Source: Brachyhypopomus gauderio (Eukaryota; Chordata; Actinopteri; Gymnotiformes; Hypopomidae). Taken from it: a DNA stretch of 64,000 nt. The position numbers were made by a program, and so were the translations under genes. The stretch covers positions 12,650,913 to 12,714,912 of the forward strand of contig NC_135211.1 of NCBI RefSeq assembly GCF_052324685.1. The letters are read 5' to 3'. How positions within the stretch are numbered: position 1 is the first letter of the stretch; each line of letters opens with the position of its first letter. Shown here one piece after another: positions 47,121 through 60,185 of the stretch. The notes beneath the pieces were generated by a model. The model had not been told where the DNA came from. It made no database searches and was given only the letters and a program-made list of their open reading frames with translations.

Positions 47121-50110
47121 AAGTCCTGCTCTCTGCAGTGCTAGTGCAACTGTTGCATTTGTTTGGCAAAGTTCAGCTCTGTGTTGCAGTTCCAAGAGTT
47201 GTTTTTTGTTTTTTTAATTACCGGTTATCTTCAGTTGCAGTAATATGAGGGGATGTTACATATGATATATTACTTGTAGGTTTTTTGAAGGAAAGAAAGA
47301 TTAAAAAGAAATGTTTTCTCTTAAGTGATACAGTAATAAGTAGCAAGCATTCTTCATAACACTTCATACGTTTTAAAAGTGGAGCATTATCCTTGCAACC
47401 AGTAATAGCACACAAAGCAGTGACTTTAGATGCAAGCAGGACTTTTTGTTTAGGTATAGCATATCAGATTGACTTCTGTAGATGATGATTGAATGGCTGC
47501 TCTTTTAAAAGAACATTTTTATGTTAAATAGAATGATTTGCTATATCTGTTAGCTAAGCATTACATCTGGCAAATAAGCAGACTGCAGCTGATAATTTTT
47601 GATTCTTAAATATTTCATGTCACTCAGTTTAAAGATAAGCAAAAATAAAGTAACTCTTGAATACTGAGCTGGTTTATGAAGATTAACATATTTGTTTGGT
47701 CCTTCACAAGTGCTGATCTGCTCTATATACAGTATGTACATCAAAATAAGTTTTAATTATTTTCTTGACTTTTAAAGGTATACTGTATCTTTAAGTGTAC
47801 TTGAATTTGAAGGATCCCACATAAATCACTGTGATAGGTTCTTCACTTCAGACCAGTTGGAGTCTAAAGACCAGTAATTGATTTCATATGCTTCTTAATG
47901 GAACGGTTTGTCAACACATATTTTGCTTGATTTTTGGTTTTGTAAGTTCTTTTATTGATATGTGATTCACTATTTCTATAGCTCATTTGAGATGTTAAAA
48001 TACATTAATTGTTTCAAATATTGAAAAATTGTGTTTTTGAATGTTAGCTGAATATTTTCTCAGTATTTCAGTAACAGGTTTTTGGTATTAATTTTTTCTG
48101 CATGTTTGTATCAGACACAAAAGCTCATAATACCATAATACTAAGGAGATACAGTCTTCATTACAATCGCAAATGTAATACTTGATTTAGTTTTTCTTGT
48201 AACAAGACAATGGCTCTTAAAGTTAATTCACTCTGAGTTGAGACTCTTAGTAATTTATTAAATTAGGTTTTTTTTTCTTACTTTAAATCACAGTAATTTT
48301 TGTTGAATCTGACTGATAATGCATCTAATGGTGCATGCTTTTGGTGTAGGTAATGAGCTGTCTATATTTTTACCAAAATAAACTGTGTATTTGAACAGGA
48401 CTGGTGTTATCTTTAGAGCAACAGTTATTTGTGCTCTGATCTGAGCTCTATATTTATAATTGATATTTATATCAGAGAATACAATTATTGCACCTTTTTA
48501 TTTATTTAGCAGGTCTCATATAATTTGTGACCTCTCCAGCCTCCACAACCTGGGTAAAGTAGAAAGCAGTCTGAATTAGTTTGAGAGCAGTGACCACATG
48601 TTCTATAATGCAGCTAAGCTAGCGGTGTGGTTTTATTTTGATAGATGTACAGGCGATCTACTGCTAAGCAGATAGATAACAAAATCTTACAGCAATCACA
48701 TGCTTGGGAGTGAAAACATCAGCTTTGTATGTTTGAACCTAGTTTATTAATGGGAAAGGAAGTTTGACTAATGTCCTACAGAAGGCCCCAAGCATGTACC
48801 ATTTCTGCTTTTTTCAAGAGTACCATTTTGACCCCATATCACTTTGAGCTGCCATTTGTGAAGCTTAATTAGTCAGTATAACATTTTAGCAGGTTTGGGT
48901 GTTAGTCACCACATTTTACCCTTCAACGTAGTGACTCTGACACTGCTGGCCCCAGTAGTCATCAGATGTTCAAATTAAAAAGCATCACAAGTCTTCACAT
49001 AGAGCAAAAATGTTTTCAATCATTTAAATGGATTTTCAGTGCCAGTGTGCCTTTTAATACCACATATATCTGGTGGTGTGTTAATTGTTATTCATAACCG
49101 TAAATTAGACTAAAACAGAGAGAAAGCTGCAGTTGGATGGCTGGATTGATTGACAGCTCAGATGATTTAGATGTATCTTAAATGTAAGACTGGTTGTGCC
49201 CTGGCCTCCTTAAATGGCCAACCCTGGAGATAAACTTCATCAACCCTGGAGATAAACCTCATCTTAGGAACCGTGTGACCGTTCCATTTGTCTCCCACTC
49301 TCCTATGAGTCAGACACCATTTGAAACCAAAATGTCCAGATTCTGCTTTTATATAAAATAAAACTGTTAGAAACTCCATAGCACAACTACCTCTGTTCAA
49401 ATGTATGGTCAACCCCACTCCCTGCTATTCCTTTAAAAAGATAAAAAGACAACTGACAATTGAGACTTCAAGAGTGAGATAGCGCTATCAAGGGATGACT
49501 TTTCCTGATCTCCATGGAAAAGATTTGACATATCACATCAGCCAAAGTTTTCCAGATGTCTTGACAGTCTTTTTACTCCCAAAACCCATAATGCTGTGTG
49601 ACTACATATTTGACAATCAGTTGCTCCCCTCAAAATTATAAAACCAGCTTAGCCAGCAGGAATTTTCCATGAGGGTTAAAGTTATGCTTGTAACTTTAAT
49701 CTCTGTGGTATATGTGAAGATCCCTAGTAGAATGTATTTTTTTAGTGGAGCTTGAAATCCTGTATAATTATTTGCAAACCAGTACATTAGATTGTTTTAA
49801 CACCAGTACTGCTACTATGCCCATTAAACGCCCATTAATTTTTATTAACATGTTGAATAAATAAATGTGTAATTTCTAACAGATCAATAACTCTTCTGTG
49901 AAATAGGGACCACCCAGGCTGCCTTAAAAAAAAGATTCATCACGTTTTATTTATACGTAATTACATGTACATCCAAAGCAGAGCATTCTGACTATCTTTC
50001 ATATTTAACCGTTCACGTGAATGCAGCCTTTTTGTATCATAAAAATAGAACACGACGTATAAATATGTTTTATTGAACCCACGCGATTTCTTTTCAGGGA
50101 ATATTCGTAA
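47121..50110. other. cdkn2aip 3' flank / AT-rich intergenic DNA
   Basis: AT-rich DNA without a recognisable gene. Plus-strand AATAAA hexamers at about 47645 and 48376 could end cdkn2aip transcripts with 3' UTRs of about 0.5 or 1.3 kb. A short direct duplication (CAACCCTGGAGATAAAC) occurs near 49217-49256. The stretch adjoining 50110 belongs to the first CART gene's 3' UTR. Confidence 0.5.
50069..50074 (-). terminator. Poly(A) signal of first CART gene
   Basis: AATAAA on the minus strand, about 37 nt past the stop codon. A second copy lies at 49946-49951. Either could be used. Confidence 0.5.
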
Positions 50111-50917
50111 TTACAAGCACTTGAGCAAAAAGAAATTACAGAATGTCCCGCGTGGACAGTCGCACATTTTCCCAATCCTAGCTCCTTTTCTGACGGCACA
50201 TTGCGCGCCAACGAAGCACTGGAAGAAAATTTGAATCAAAACAAATTATACGAATTATAAATAAGACAAATTATTGTTTTGTTACTGCAATACATTACTG
50301 AACATTAGCATTAGAGTAATCTCGCCTTTATATTAACATTTTATCTACATATAATATTCGAGATATTTGATATTAGACTAGAAGTCGACATCGAGGGGAA
50401 AACGAGCTCTTTCTGGTAGTTTTCTATATTGAAAAAGTCAGATAACACATTTTAGTCTATTAAAATTAAGATTTAAACTTCTCATATAGCTCGAATACCC
50501 TTTAGAATGCTCTAGTGATGGCTTTCTTACCATAGGAACACGGCCGAACTTCTTCTCCCAAAGTGAAATTCGTTTAGTCTGCAGCTTTTCCAAAACTTCA
50601 TGCAGAGCACCTAGCTGTATGACGCAGAAAAACAAGACGAGATATCGAGCTGAGATTTCGATTATACCAAGCATACCGAAAGGAGTTCAGTAAATAAAGA
50701 GTAGAATTTACGACCTGTTATACTTTCTACGTTACATAACATTAGATCTTACGAGCTGTTTCTCGGTGGTTAAGTTTGGGTCTTTGGGATAGAAATCCCT
50801 TAGGGCTCTCCTATCCAAGTCCAGCTCACTGTCCAGATCGTAAATTTCAGCACCCGAGACGAAGGACAGCAACACAGCGCACGCGAGCGCTCTTGTCCAT
50901 AGTCTGGAACTCTCCAT
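50111..50917 (-). CDS. cart: CART prepropeptide (cocaine- and amphetamine-regulated transcript), paralogue A
   Basis: Three exons, 50917-50753, 50614-50531 and 50218-50111, all phase 0, encode 118 aa. CART peptides are secreted anorexigenic neuropeptides stored in dense-core vesicles. Seen: signal peptide starting [19 protein letters not shown]; helix [16 protein letters not shown] matching mammalian EKELIEALQEVLKKL; two dibasic processing sites, [16 protein letters not shown], in the mammalian arrangement. The C-terminal cystine-knot domain ([19 protein letters not shown] then [16 protein letters not shown]) has all six cysteines. The Met at 50917 is chosen because MESS is the family start. 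An in-frame ATG at 50968 lies too near the expected cap site set by the TATA box at 51007. Which numbered teleost cart gene this is cannot be told from the sequence alone. Confidence 0.96.
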
Positions 50918-51006
50918 GGTCTTCTGCGCAATTGTGGGCAACGATAAAGGAACACACCCCTTGTTCATAGATTTAAGTGTTTATGTGCTTTCAGTGATCC
51001 CATCAC

Positions 51007-51012
51007 TTTATA
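51007..51012 (-). promoter_or_regulatory. TATA box of first CART gene
   Basis: TATAAA on the minus strand (TTTATA on plus), 90 nt upstream of the CART start codon. It predicts a cap site near 50980 and a 5' UTR of about 60 nt. Confidence 0.65.
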
Positions 51013-54000
51013 TGTGCTTGAACGAGATACGTGCCAATGACTTCGTTTGCTCCACCTTTACCATCCATTTTGTTCATGCGTAAGAGAGACGCCAGATATG
51101 ACTCATTCCTAAGTTCCTTGCTCTTAATATGAAGACATTTTGCTGTTTTGACGGAGGAACAGTTTTAAAACGACAAAAATATTTATGTGAGCAAAAGGGT
51201 TTTAAAAAAACTTTATGCCTGTGTAATATATTCTAGTTAAAGGTTTTGGTATTTCATTCTTAATGTAAGTCGCATAAACATTGTTCTGCTAGATCACAGG
51301 TCAAGTATGGTGAATGTCTTGAACAAAATCTTCCATCCTAAATGCTTGATAACACCACTTTTCACATTAAACACATAGCACTTTGTAAAATGCCATATGG
51401 TCAGAGTCCAGGTAATTCAACTGCCTTGTTTTTACTGACCTTCTTTGGTGGAACTACAATCATCATGACCCACAGTACCTGTCCTTTACAAAAGACCACT
51501 GCTAAAAACAACCTACAATAATACCAGAATGGATTGATAATGATATAATGTCTCCCATTATGGAATACAGGCTCCTTCAACACCTGCTTCAAATGTTTGG
51601 CCAAGATGCACAATTAGTTATTAATCATAATTTACAAAAATATCCAGGAATGAACATTGCATTTTGTTGGGTTGGTGTTGGACAGAGTGGAGGAAACAAT
51701 AACTTTGATTTTGCTGCATTTGCACATCTTTTGGCTGGAGATAAGACATCACTGCCAACCGCATGACTCATATCGGTCCAATTATTCCATGAAACTATGA
51801 ACTTGAGAAACCTTTTCAGCAAGCGCCATACCATACCAGTTCATTATTGCACAAATAATGATCACATTCTAGGTTATTTTCACATTAATTCAATGATGCT
51901 TTTTATTTTAAAAATCTAACTGCTAAACATATCAACACAGTCAAGAAATTCAGCGTTCTTTCCCTCCACTGCAAACGCTTTCCACATAAATACAGAGATG
52001 TGGGCCGAGTGACTTAACTTTGCTCAAAATATCTCACTGTCGAGCTTCTGACAGCAGACACTGAGGTATGGCAGGTAGAGGATTACAGGGGATAATGTGC
52101 AAAATGTGCATAATAACCATTTGGGTTTGTAGAAATCTTCTGTTAGTAAATTTGCTAGTGTGAATAGAGGAGCATTCTTTGGGTGCTTTAAAAAAATGTT
52201 TTTAGTGTACACTACAGGAATAACATGATTGACAGAGGCGCTCTTTTTAGCTGGTTCATTTGTTTAATTTGAGCCTTAAACCATCCTTAACCAAAAATCC
52301 ATAAATTTCTAGGAAGACACGAAGCTTTGATTTTTAAGCTCTCGCAATTATCCTTCTGTTTACCTAATTGACATGTATAAGCCAGGAATTCCCAGAGACA
52401 GTATGATAGGTTGTTTGACTTTGTGCATTGTGGGTGATCAATGTATTTGCCTTTGAAGTCAATTCTCAAATGAGATGCTGCTCTGTTATGTGGGAGACAT
52501 CAGAATTCATTATCTCACAGACTTACTTATTTCTTCCTGTCAACTTCCCTAACACGGTGCAGGGTTAAAAAAAACATTTTTTGGTCTTGAGACATTCTGG
52601 ACCAATGCGTCAGTACTGCCCCCAAGCACCCACGTCCTCACTCCTATTTCCTGCATTATGGATCCCCCCTCGGGAGCCCAATTATGTGAACAGACAAGAG
52701 TTTGGGCTGGAATTGATATTTTGCGGGTGAGTAATTATATTCTTCTCATTCCTCTCCACACAAATGTTTAAATTACTTACTGATAATGACACTCTAATTT
52801 CCTGGTCTTGTTTTGTCGTAGTGTGCTTCTAATATATATTACTTTGCAAATTAAATTATGAAGCCGTTTTTTTTTAAACATCAAAAGCTCATGATGTCAC
52901 ATGGATTTAGACACACCCTTTACTAATCAAATATTTCATATATGTAAGAGATTGGATTGTGAAATTGTGTTTTGTTGCACATTATGCATATTATGAAGAA
53001 ACTGATCACCTTGCTGTTGCATTTTCATCTTATCCAAAAAAAACAGTCCAAAAAACAAAGTGACATAGTATACCCAACCTGACGGAACAATGTCTCGTAT
53101 CGCGACTGAGACAGAGTTAGAGACAGCATGTCCCCTTGGTTTCTTTTAGTCCTCCCACTTTGTCACAGTTTGTCAGTGTGGCACAGGGAGAGGAAGCATA
53201 TGGAAATTTAATGGAGCCGACAGCAGATCGGGGTTATGTACGTATCATGGGCTTTGAGAAGAGGTCGAGACACTTCTGTTCTAATGACTTAGAGCAGTTG
53301 CAGTGCGGCTGTAGCTGCTGTCTCTCTCCGGAGGTGGTTTTCTGACGTTGAGCCCTGCTGTAGGAGCCACAGAATCATGGTAAGATCTCACAAGGGCAGG
53401 AGGCCAGCGTGTATGATGGCATTTCTGGTCCCTCCCTGACCCTGCAGCTGGGATGTTTAGGCAAATGTGAGCTGATGGATCCTGACAGTTGCAGTAGGTA
53501 GGTTGTAGTGTGACCTCCTGTTAATGAAAGGGAAGGCTCTCAGACAGAGAGACTGAACCTGGTTTGCATCTATCAGAGCTATCTTTCATTACTGCAGCTT
53601 GACGCAAAGAAGATTACTCTCTGATTGTGCTACTATTCAGGCCTTGTCCACTGATTGCATAAGACATTTAGAAATAATAGAAGCGCTACATTTTTAAAGT
53701 CACTTTTCAGGTGTCCCGTAGAGCCAAATAACTACCTTGCAAAAGTAAAAAAAAAAGTGAATCCTGAATGATTGACACAATCTGCTGGCTCTTCTAACTA
53801 GGGGTTGTATAAATGCCTTCAGGTATTGAACAATCGAGCAAAGCTGTGTGATTAGAGGCAGATTTGAGCTGGTGGTGGGTAGAATAGTGCGTCACATTTC
53901 TTATAAAGCTGGCAAAGATGCAGCTGCGTGAAGAAGAGGAAAGCATGAGTTTCGAGCATCGCTGCCCCCATGGCATTGTTTTGGTTCCACATTACATGTA

Positions 54001-57000
54001 CCTGAAAAAGTACATGAGGAAAAATTCAGAAAACAAAAATGAAAAGTGATGGATTGAAACAAATGAAAAGAAATGAAGTTTAAAGCTATATGCGTAACTT
54101 ATTTTTACATATCACCACATGCTGCTCAGACAAGCACCACACTTACCTTCTATTCTAGCTCTCTGCCAGGTTGAATCTCATACTGACAACATGTTTTTCT
54201 CCACAAAACAGTTCCTGTGATCTGTACTGAATAATTAACACCTTTCCATTTTCATCTTTAGCCCTGATGTTCAGACAAGCTGAATGTACACATCCCACAT
54301 AATCCTGTTAATGGTAGAGGATCAAATGAACTTTAATATTTGTATTGCATCGTCAAAACACAGGTGACATAGTTTCTCTGCAGTAAATGGGTTACCGGGT
54401 TCTCCTGTTTATGGTGAGATGCAAAAAGTGACAAGCCTCTGTCTGTCTGTCTCTGTGATTTATCTTCTGCCCCTTCCATTGCGATGTATGGCTCAGGGCG
54501 ATGGCTATGGCAGCAACATATTTGGCAGAACGCTGTGTTGAGAGGCCAGGGTCTGTGGCCCCTTGTGCGTCATCTGAGGTAATTAAAGGTCTCTGAAAAA
54601 TCTGTTCCTCTGCTGAAGCTTTTGTGTGCCTACACTGCTTTATTTGTAGCGATGAGCAGCAGGCGTAGTTTTGTAATTGCACTGTATAACTGTAAAGACT
54701 GTGTGGCATCAACTCTTATTAACTCTTAAAATACTGCTCAGAGTTTACTCCCATCTGCCACTCCATAATTCTTTTTTAGCCATTGTCCTCAGATCTTAAA
54801 GTTCAGTCCCCCCCCATAATGGAATATGTACATAAGTACAAAGAGTGTAATAAATTTTTTGGCTTTCGTGGATCAGTGAATGAATCCTTTGGACAATATT
54901 TTTCAGTATGTGCCTTATAACCACATATCCTTGCAATGATTGCAGATCACAGTCATATATGAGACATTTTATCAATATTGTAAGACTTTGATCTAGATGT
55001 TTCCTGTGCAAATCCATACTAGCAAACTTACAGGAAGTAAGAAAATATGACATTTTCACTTCCTGCTGTGACAAATATTTCCACAGAGAAAAGTTAAATT
55101 AGGCAATTATTGTTCCAAAGTGCATTTCACTTGGATTAGGCTATGCAAACGTTCTCGGACTGTCGGACTGCGGAGAAACACCTACTCAAGGAGAATCTAA
55201 TTACTGAAATGTCAGGCACTGTTTTTAGAAAACTGAACTTGTGCCATTTTTCAAGTTACATGTTATAGTATTACTCCAGGTCAGGCCTGCACACAGATAC
55301 CAAATGCTAGAATTGACATAGGGAGACGGCACGATGGGATCCACCCAATCAGAAATCAGACAGCCCAGGAGACAGCACGATGGGATCCACCCAATCAGAA
55401 ATCAGACAGCCCAGGCTACTCCTACCTTCTGTTACATCATCTGTTGGCCTGGAGGTTTTATCATGAAAATCCATTAGAGCCTAGAAGGAATTGCAATTAC
55501 ACAGGATCAATTATTAAGGAACCTGAACCCTCTGCAGTTTGGTTAATGAGTGACATCACTCACTGATTGATCAGACATCAGTGCCGTTGGGGGGGGTGTT
55601 AAATTATTTGACAGGCAAAGCAAAATATTTTTTAAGCAGTAAAAAATATATATATTTAAGACCTCTGGATGGAATCATGAATTTTTGTTGCAGCTGGTTT
55701 GTTAGTGATAGAAGGATTGTGTGGGTTAAGAGTTTTTAACTCTATGGATAGAAAAAGGCAACTTATCTGTAATTCCCAGATCCAATTAAATCTAACTTCC
55801 AGGTAGGGAAGAATTCCAGCTAGGGAAGTATTAGCATCTCAGACACAGTAACACAGTAATGTAACAGAAATAATGATCTATAGAACAACTGCCCCGACAT
55901 ACAGAACCAAACCATGAATATGTCTGTGGTAATAACCCAGCTGTCGCTAGGTAACCGCTAACGGCCTCTAGTGGTCCTCTTGAGCATGAATACAATGTTT
56001 ACAGTACTGTCCTTTAATTGCCAATCATTGGAAGACAGTTATAGATCTGTGAAATGGAAGCTACAGTAGATCTGTGGTTAAAGGTTACACTGCCATTTCT
56101 TTAGATTGTCCTACTTTAAACCATATAATTTTCATTTCATGTATTTATTAGATATACACTTAATAGCCAAATATATGCAGTACATCTGAACAGATTTCAA
56201 GACAACAGAAACTGTGGAAAAGATTACAACTTAACATGTTCATTTTGATTACTATTGATATAGAAATGGCAAGTAACTGAATGAATCTATTACTTTATTT
56301 AATAATACATGCTTTTATCAACTGAGTTTCATGTGCTATAATTCCTGTACATCTTATCAATTTTAATAGTACATCTTTAGCTGTAGGACATTTGACTAGT
56401 ATATGACAAGCATTGCACAATACATAAAAGGGTTGCACAAATCATAAAAACACAATTCACATTCAGTTTTAATTTTCAAATTAATATACAGTATAAAAGA
56501 TGACATGGTTGTGACCAAGCATGAAATATTGATTAAATCAATACAGTGTCCAAGATTATTCAGCATTTTTTAAGTCGGGTAATATTACCTTGTGTAATTT
56601 AATCTGCACTGGCAAATTATGTTTTATGTTGACTGCAAACTCTTGCTTTAGATGTTGATAGCACTAAATGGATTTGCTGTCATATCTCCTTGATGCCTCG
56701 ATGCCCTGTAGCCCATTCAGACTCCTTTGCTCAGTCGTGTCTGGACCGCTGATGCTAGAGATCACTTCTACATCAGGTGGAGGAAGATGTCTTTCTCATA
56801 GAGAACCTAAACTCTCATGCTCAAAGCACGATCTAAATGTAAGCTCTTTAGATGTTTTTACATTTCAGCATGGCCTATATGTAGATTATTTATGCCATCG
56901 TCTCATTATTTTCCATGGTTTACCAACTCTGTGCTGTTAAAACCCCTGGAATACATCTGGAACAGCTGTATAGACATTTCTGCCTTCATGTTCACTCCCT

Positions 57001-59199
57001 ACACTGACCACATGTACAAAGATGCTTTAAATAGTGTTTATTCTATACATCTATCCTCAATCAATTCAAGTCTATACAGACCAAGGGTTCTTAACTCTGA
57101 TAACAAATGTCTCTAGCTACCATCAGTATCTTCCGCTGATGTCAATTTCAGCATGAAATTGATTGCATCTCCTCTTCCATTTTCTCTGTGTTTTCCCAAT
57201 ACAGCACATGTACTTTAATGTTTTAGTTCTATTACATCAATTTCTGTTGTAAAATTGACTTCAGAGTTCCCATTCAACCACCTCTGTTGTTAAGGAATCT
57301 GAGACTGTCTCCTGTAACTCCAATAATGCAACTGACAGAACTCAGACACAAAAAAAGAATCCAGTGCCATGGTCAGTAAAAAGCAGGTCAATAAAGAGGG
57401 TAAAATCAGAACAAACAGAACAAGCAAAAGGATAAATAAGTGAGCAGTCCAAGAATATCAAAAGCGTCATAGCAGATAAAAGCTTGTAGACAGGTTGAGC
57501 AGACACCATTATATTGGAACACCTATATAGGCTGATATTAGATGGCTGATGGGACATGTAGTCTGGGGCAGGGAACACGACATGCAGAGTAGAGGGAAGT
57601 TAGACACAACAAGGCCACTTCAATACCCAAAGAGTGCACACGCATTGCCATAATAACAAATCTATACAAATTGTTCAGGATAAGCTGTAATTGTAAGGAC
57701 AATATATGCTGGGAATGTAAATGTAAATGTGACAGCGTCAGCCGTCCCTTTCTTACGCCTCATCATTGGGTGATTTATAAGCTGCTGTGTCCCTGTCAAA
57801 TCTCAAAATTGCAGTTTATACACCTCTTATTAAAACGCCAGGTGTGGGTTAATGTAACGATTTCCTAACGATTGCAATAATTACAGGACAATTTCTAGTC
57901 TTCCATTTTTACCTAAGCTACTCAAAAGAGTTCCTTGACAGTCTCACGAGGAAGTGACTTATCTTCGTCATTTCGAACAGGTGCGTGGAGACAGGTCTTC
58001 CACCGAGAAAAACAACCCTTGCTCTCGTAGTTTAAGTTGAAAGATAACAGTTAAAAGACCTGGTGCCATTTTCCCTGCCTGCACGAGCAAGTTATGGACA
58101 CATAAGGGATCGTCTCTGATGGAGGGGGACGGATGCTGTCTCACCGTTCTGAGATTCGCCCCCTTTACTCAAAGCCCCAAGACGAGGGGATTTTGGAGCC
58201 GATTGTAAAGCTCTGAACCTGCAGTAATGCAGCTATCTTCTTCCTTTTACTGCATCATTAGTGAACTGTGTGAACTACTTTAATACTGATGATATTGTGT
58301 CACTATGTGGAGAAGGGGAGATCTAGAGGAGTGAGTAACTATATGCACACGGCACGTGCTTTTTCAGCCTTGGCTAGTGATGGATCATCTTCATCTAGTG
58401 CAAACCAGCCAGTGGTGATTTGCTGGAAAAATATACTGAAATATTGATGTGAAGGCCATAGGGGAAATTCACTACTCCCAGTGGTGATTTAGTGAAACTA
58501 CAGCCAATTGCTCCCCACAGAAACACACCGTTTCAGTCTTTTTGTTTATTAAGTGAATGTTTATGTAGGTGATCACATTCAAGTATTTCGTCTATTTCCT
58601 TTATGAGTTTAAAGGACAAAGTGAGATAAAATTCAGGATGCCTTTTAAATGTCAGTGCAGTTAGCATTACAGTGCTATTAGCATTACAGCACAATTCCCA
58701 TTACATTGTCAAGATGTAATGGTTTTCTGAAATATCTCTGTTGCTTATCAAACATCTACAGATAATTAATAATGCTGATTGTAATTAAAGTATGGAATGA
58801 GTCTCCTGAGACCCAGTGCCTTGAGTAAATAGAACACACTGCTGATTAGCCAAAGCTACATGTGCTTTGTTGGAATCTATGCAGTCTTCTGAAAATATAG
58901 ATAATGAGAACTGAAATGACATGGACTGATCACCGAGTCAAATCTCTTTCAGACATACTGTGGTTTCACTATAAATCAAACCTTTATGGAACTACAAAAC
59001 GCACATAGTTTTTTTTGTGGTAAGCTGAACTGGGTTGATTTAGAGTCATTATTAAACAGAGCATGGCAGGGCCAGACATACGATACAACTGGCAGGAACC
59101 GATGTTTGGAAACTACAACAACAGAGACTTAACAACAGTATAATAAACACAACATTAAAGTGTACTGTGATACAGGCAGTGCACACATGCCATGCTACT
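51013..59199. other. Gene-poor intergenic DNA between the two CART genes
   Basis: 8.2 kb of AT-rich sequence with no ORF that resembles a known family and no spliceable exon recognised on either strand. It contains a 46-bp tandem duplication (55324-55415) and short A/T runs. It could hold regulatory elements shared by the two CART genes, but nothing in the sequence proves this. Confidence 0.6.
55324..55415. repeat. 46-bp tandem duplication
   Basis: Two adjacent copies of a 46-bp unit containing GCACGATGGGATCCACCC, differing by one base (GACGGC against GACAGC). This looks like a recent local duplication. Confidence 0.9.
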
Positions 59200-60185
59200 T
59201 GTCACGTAGGGCAACGCCCCCTCTCGTAGCTGTCACTCTGGGTTCCCTTGTGTCTGTGTTTCCGTGCCTGTTTCTCTCGCCCCGCTCGTTTGTCTTTGTG
59301 ATTCCTTGTTTATTACCACGCCCTCGTTATTACCGTCACCTGCCCCTCGTTTAATGTCATTGTATTTAAGTCCCGTCATTCCCCAGTCTGGTATCCGTGG
59401 TTTTGTCTTTCCAGTTTGTTCATGCTGTTGGTTTGTTCCTGTTTGCCGTGAGTTCTGCCGTGTTGTTTGCGTTTTGGTTTTCCGTCCTCCGTGAGTTTTG
59501 CCTGCCCTTCCGTTGTTCGCCCGCCTCGTTGTTCCCCTTGTCTATTATCATGCCTGTTTACGTTTCATGTCTGGATAGCCTGCACGTTATGACCCCTGCC
59601 TGTATATACGACTCCGAGTTCGGTATTCCCATGAATAAATCTCGCTCATCTCAGCGTTTGTGTCCGTCTCCTCGCCCCGTTGCATATGTAACGTTGCATA
59701 TGCAACGGGGCGAGGAGACGGACACAAACGCTGAGATGAGCGAGATTTATTCATGGGAATACCGAACTCGGAGTCGTATATACAGGCAGGGGTCATAACG
59801 TGCAGGCTATCCAGACATGAAACGTAAACAGGCATGATAATAGACAAGGGGAACAACGAGGCGGGCGAACAACGGAAGGGCAGGCAAAACTCACGGAGGA
59901 CGGAAAACCAAAACGCAAACAACACGGCAGAACTCACGGCAAACAGGAACAAACCAACAGCATGAACAAACTGGAAAGACAAAACCACGGATACCAGACT
60001 GGGGAATGACGGGACTTAAATACAATGACATTAAACGAGGGGCAGGTGACGGTAATAACGAGGGCGTGGTAATAAACAAGGAATCACAAAGACAAACGAG
60101 CGGGGCGAGAGAAACAGGCACGGAAACACAGACACAAGGGAACCCAGAGTGACAGCTACGAGAGGGGGCGTTGCCCTACGTGACA
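59200..60185. mobile_element. Palindromic pair of LTR-like sequences in one insertion
   Basis: Two arms of about 493 bp in inverted orientation, centred at 59692/59693, with no spacer. The arms begin TGTCACGTAGGG and end CCCTACGTGACA. Mirror-image 133-codon frames in the arms (59397-59798 plus, 59587-59988 minus) differ at one residue. The direct repeat CTACT flanks the whole unit (59195-59199 and 60186-60190). Each arm looks like a retrotransposon LTR: a TG start, a TATA-like TATTTAAG about 165 bp in, and AATAAA near 59634. No gag/pol sequence is present. Ty3/gypsy elements give such 5-bp duplications; a Ginger-type DNA transposon is a less likely alternative. Confidence 0.8.

Noticed and set aside
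50918..50968. N-terminal extension of the first CART protein from an upstream in-frame ATG
   Set aside because: It would bury the signal peptide and lies about a dozen bases from the cap site predicted by the TATA box; MESS is the family start.
59397..59988. Two 133-codon ORFs on opposite strands with almost the same protein
   Set aside because: They are mirror images in the two arms of the palindrome and match LTR-like non-coding sequence.
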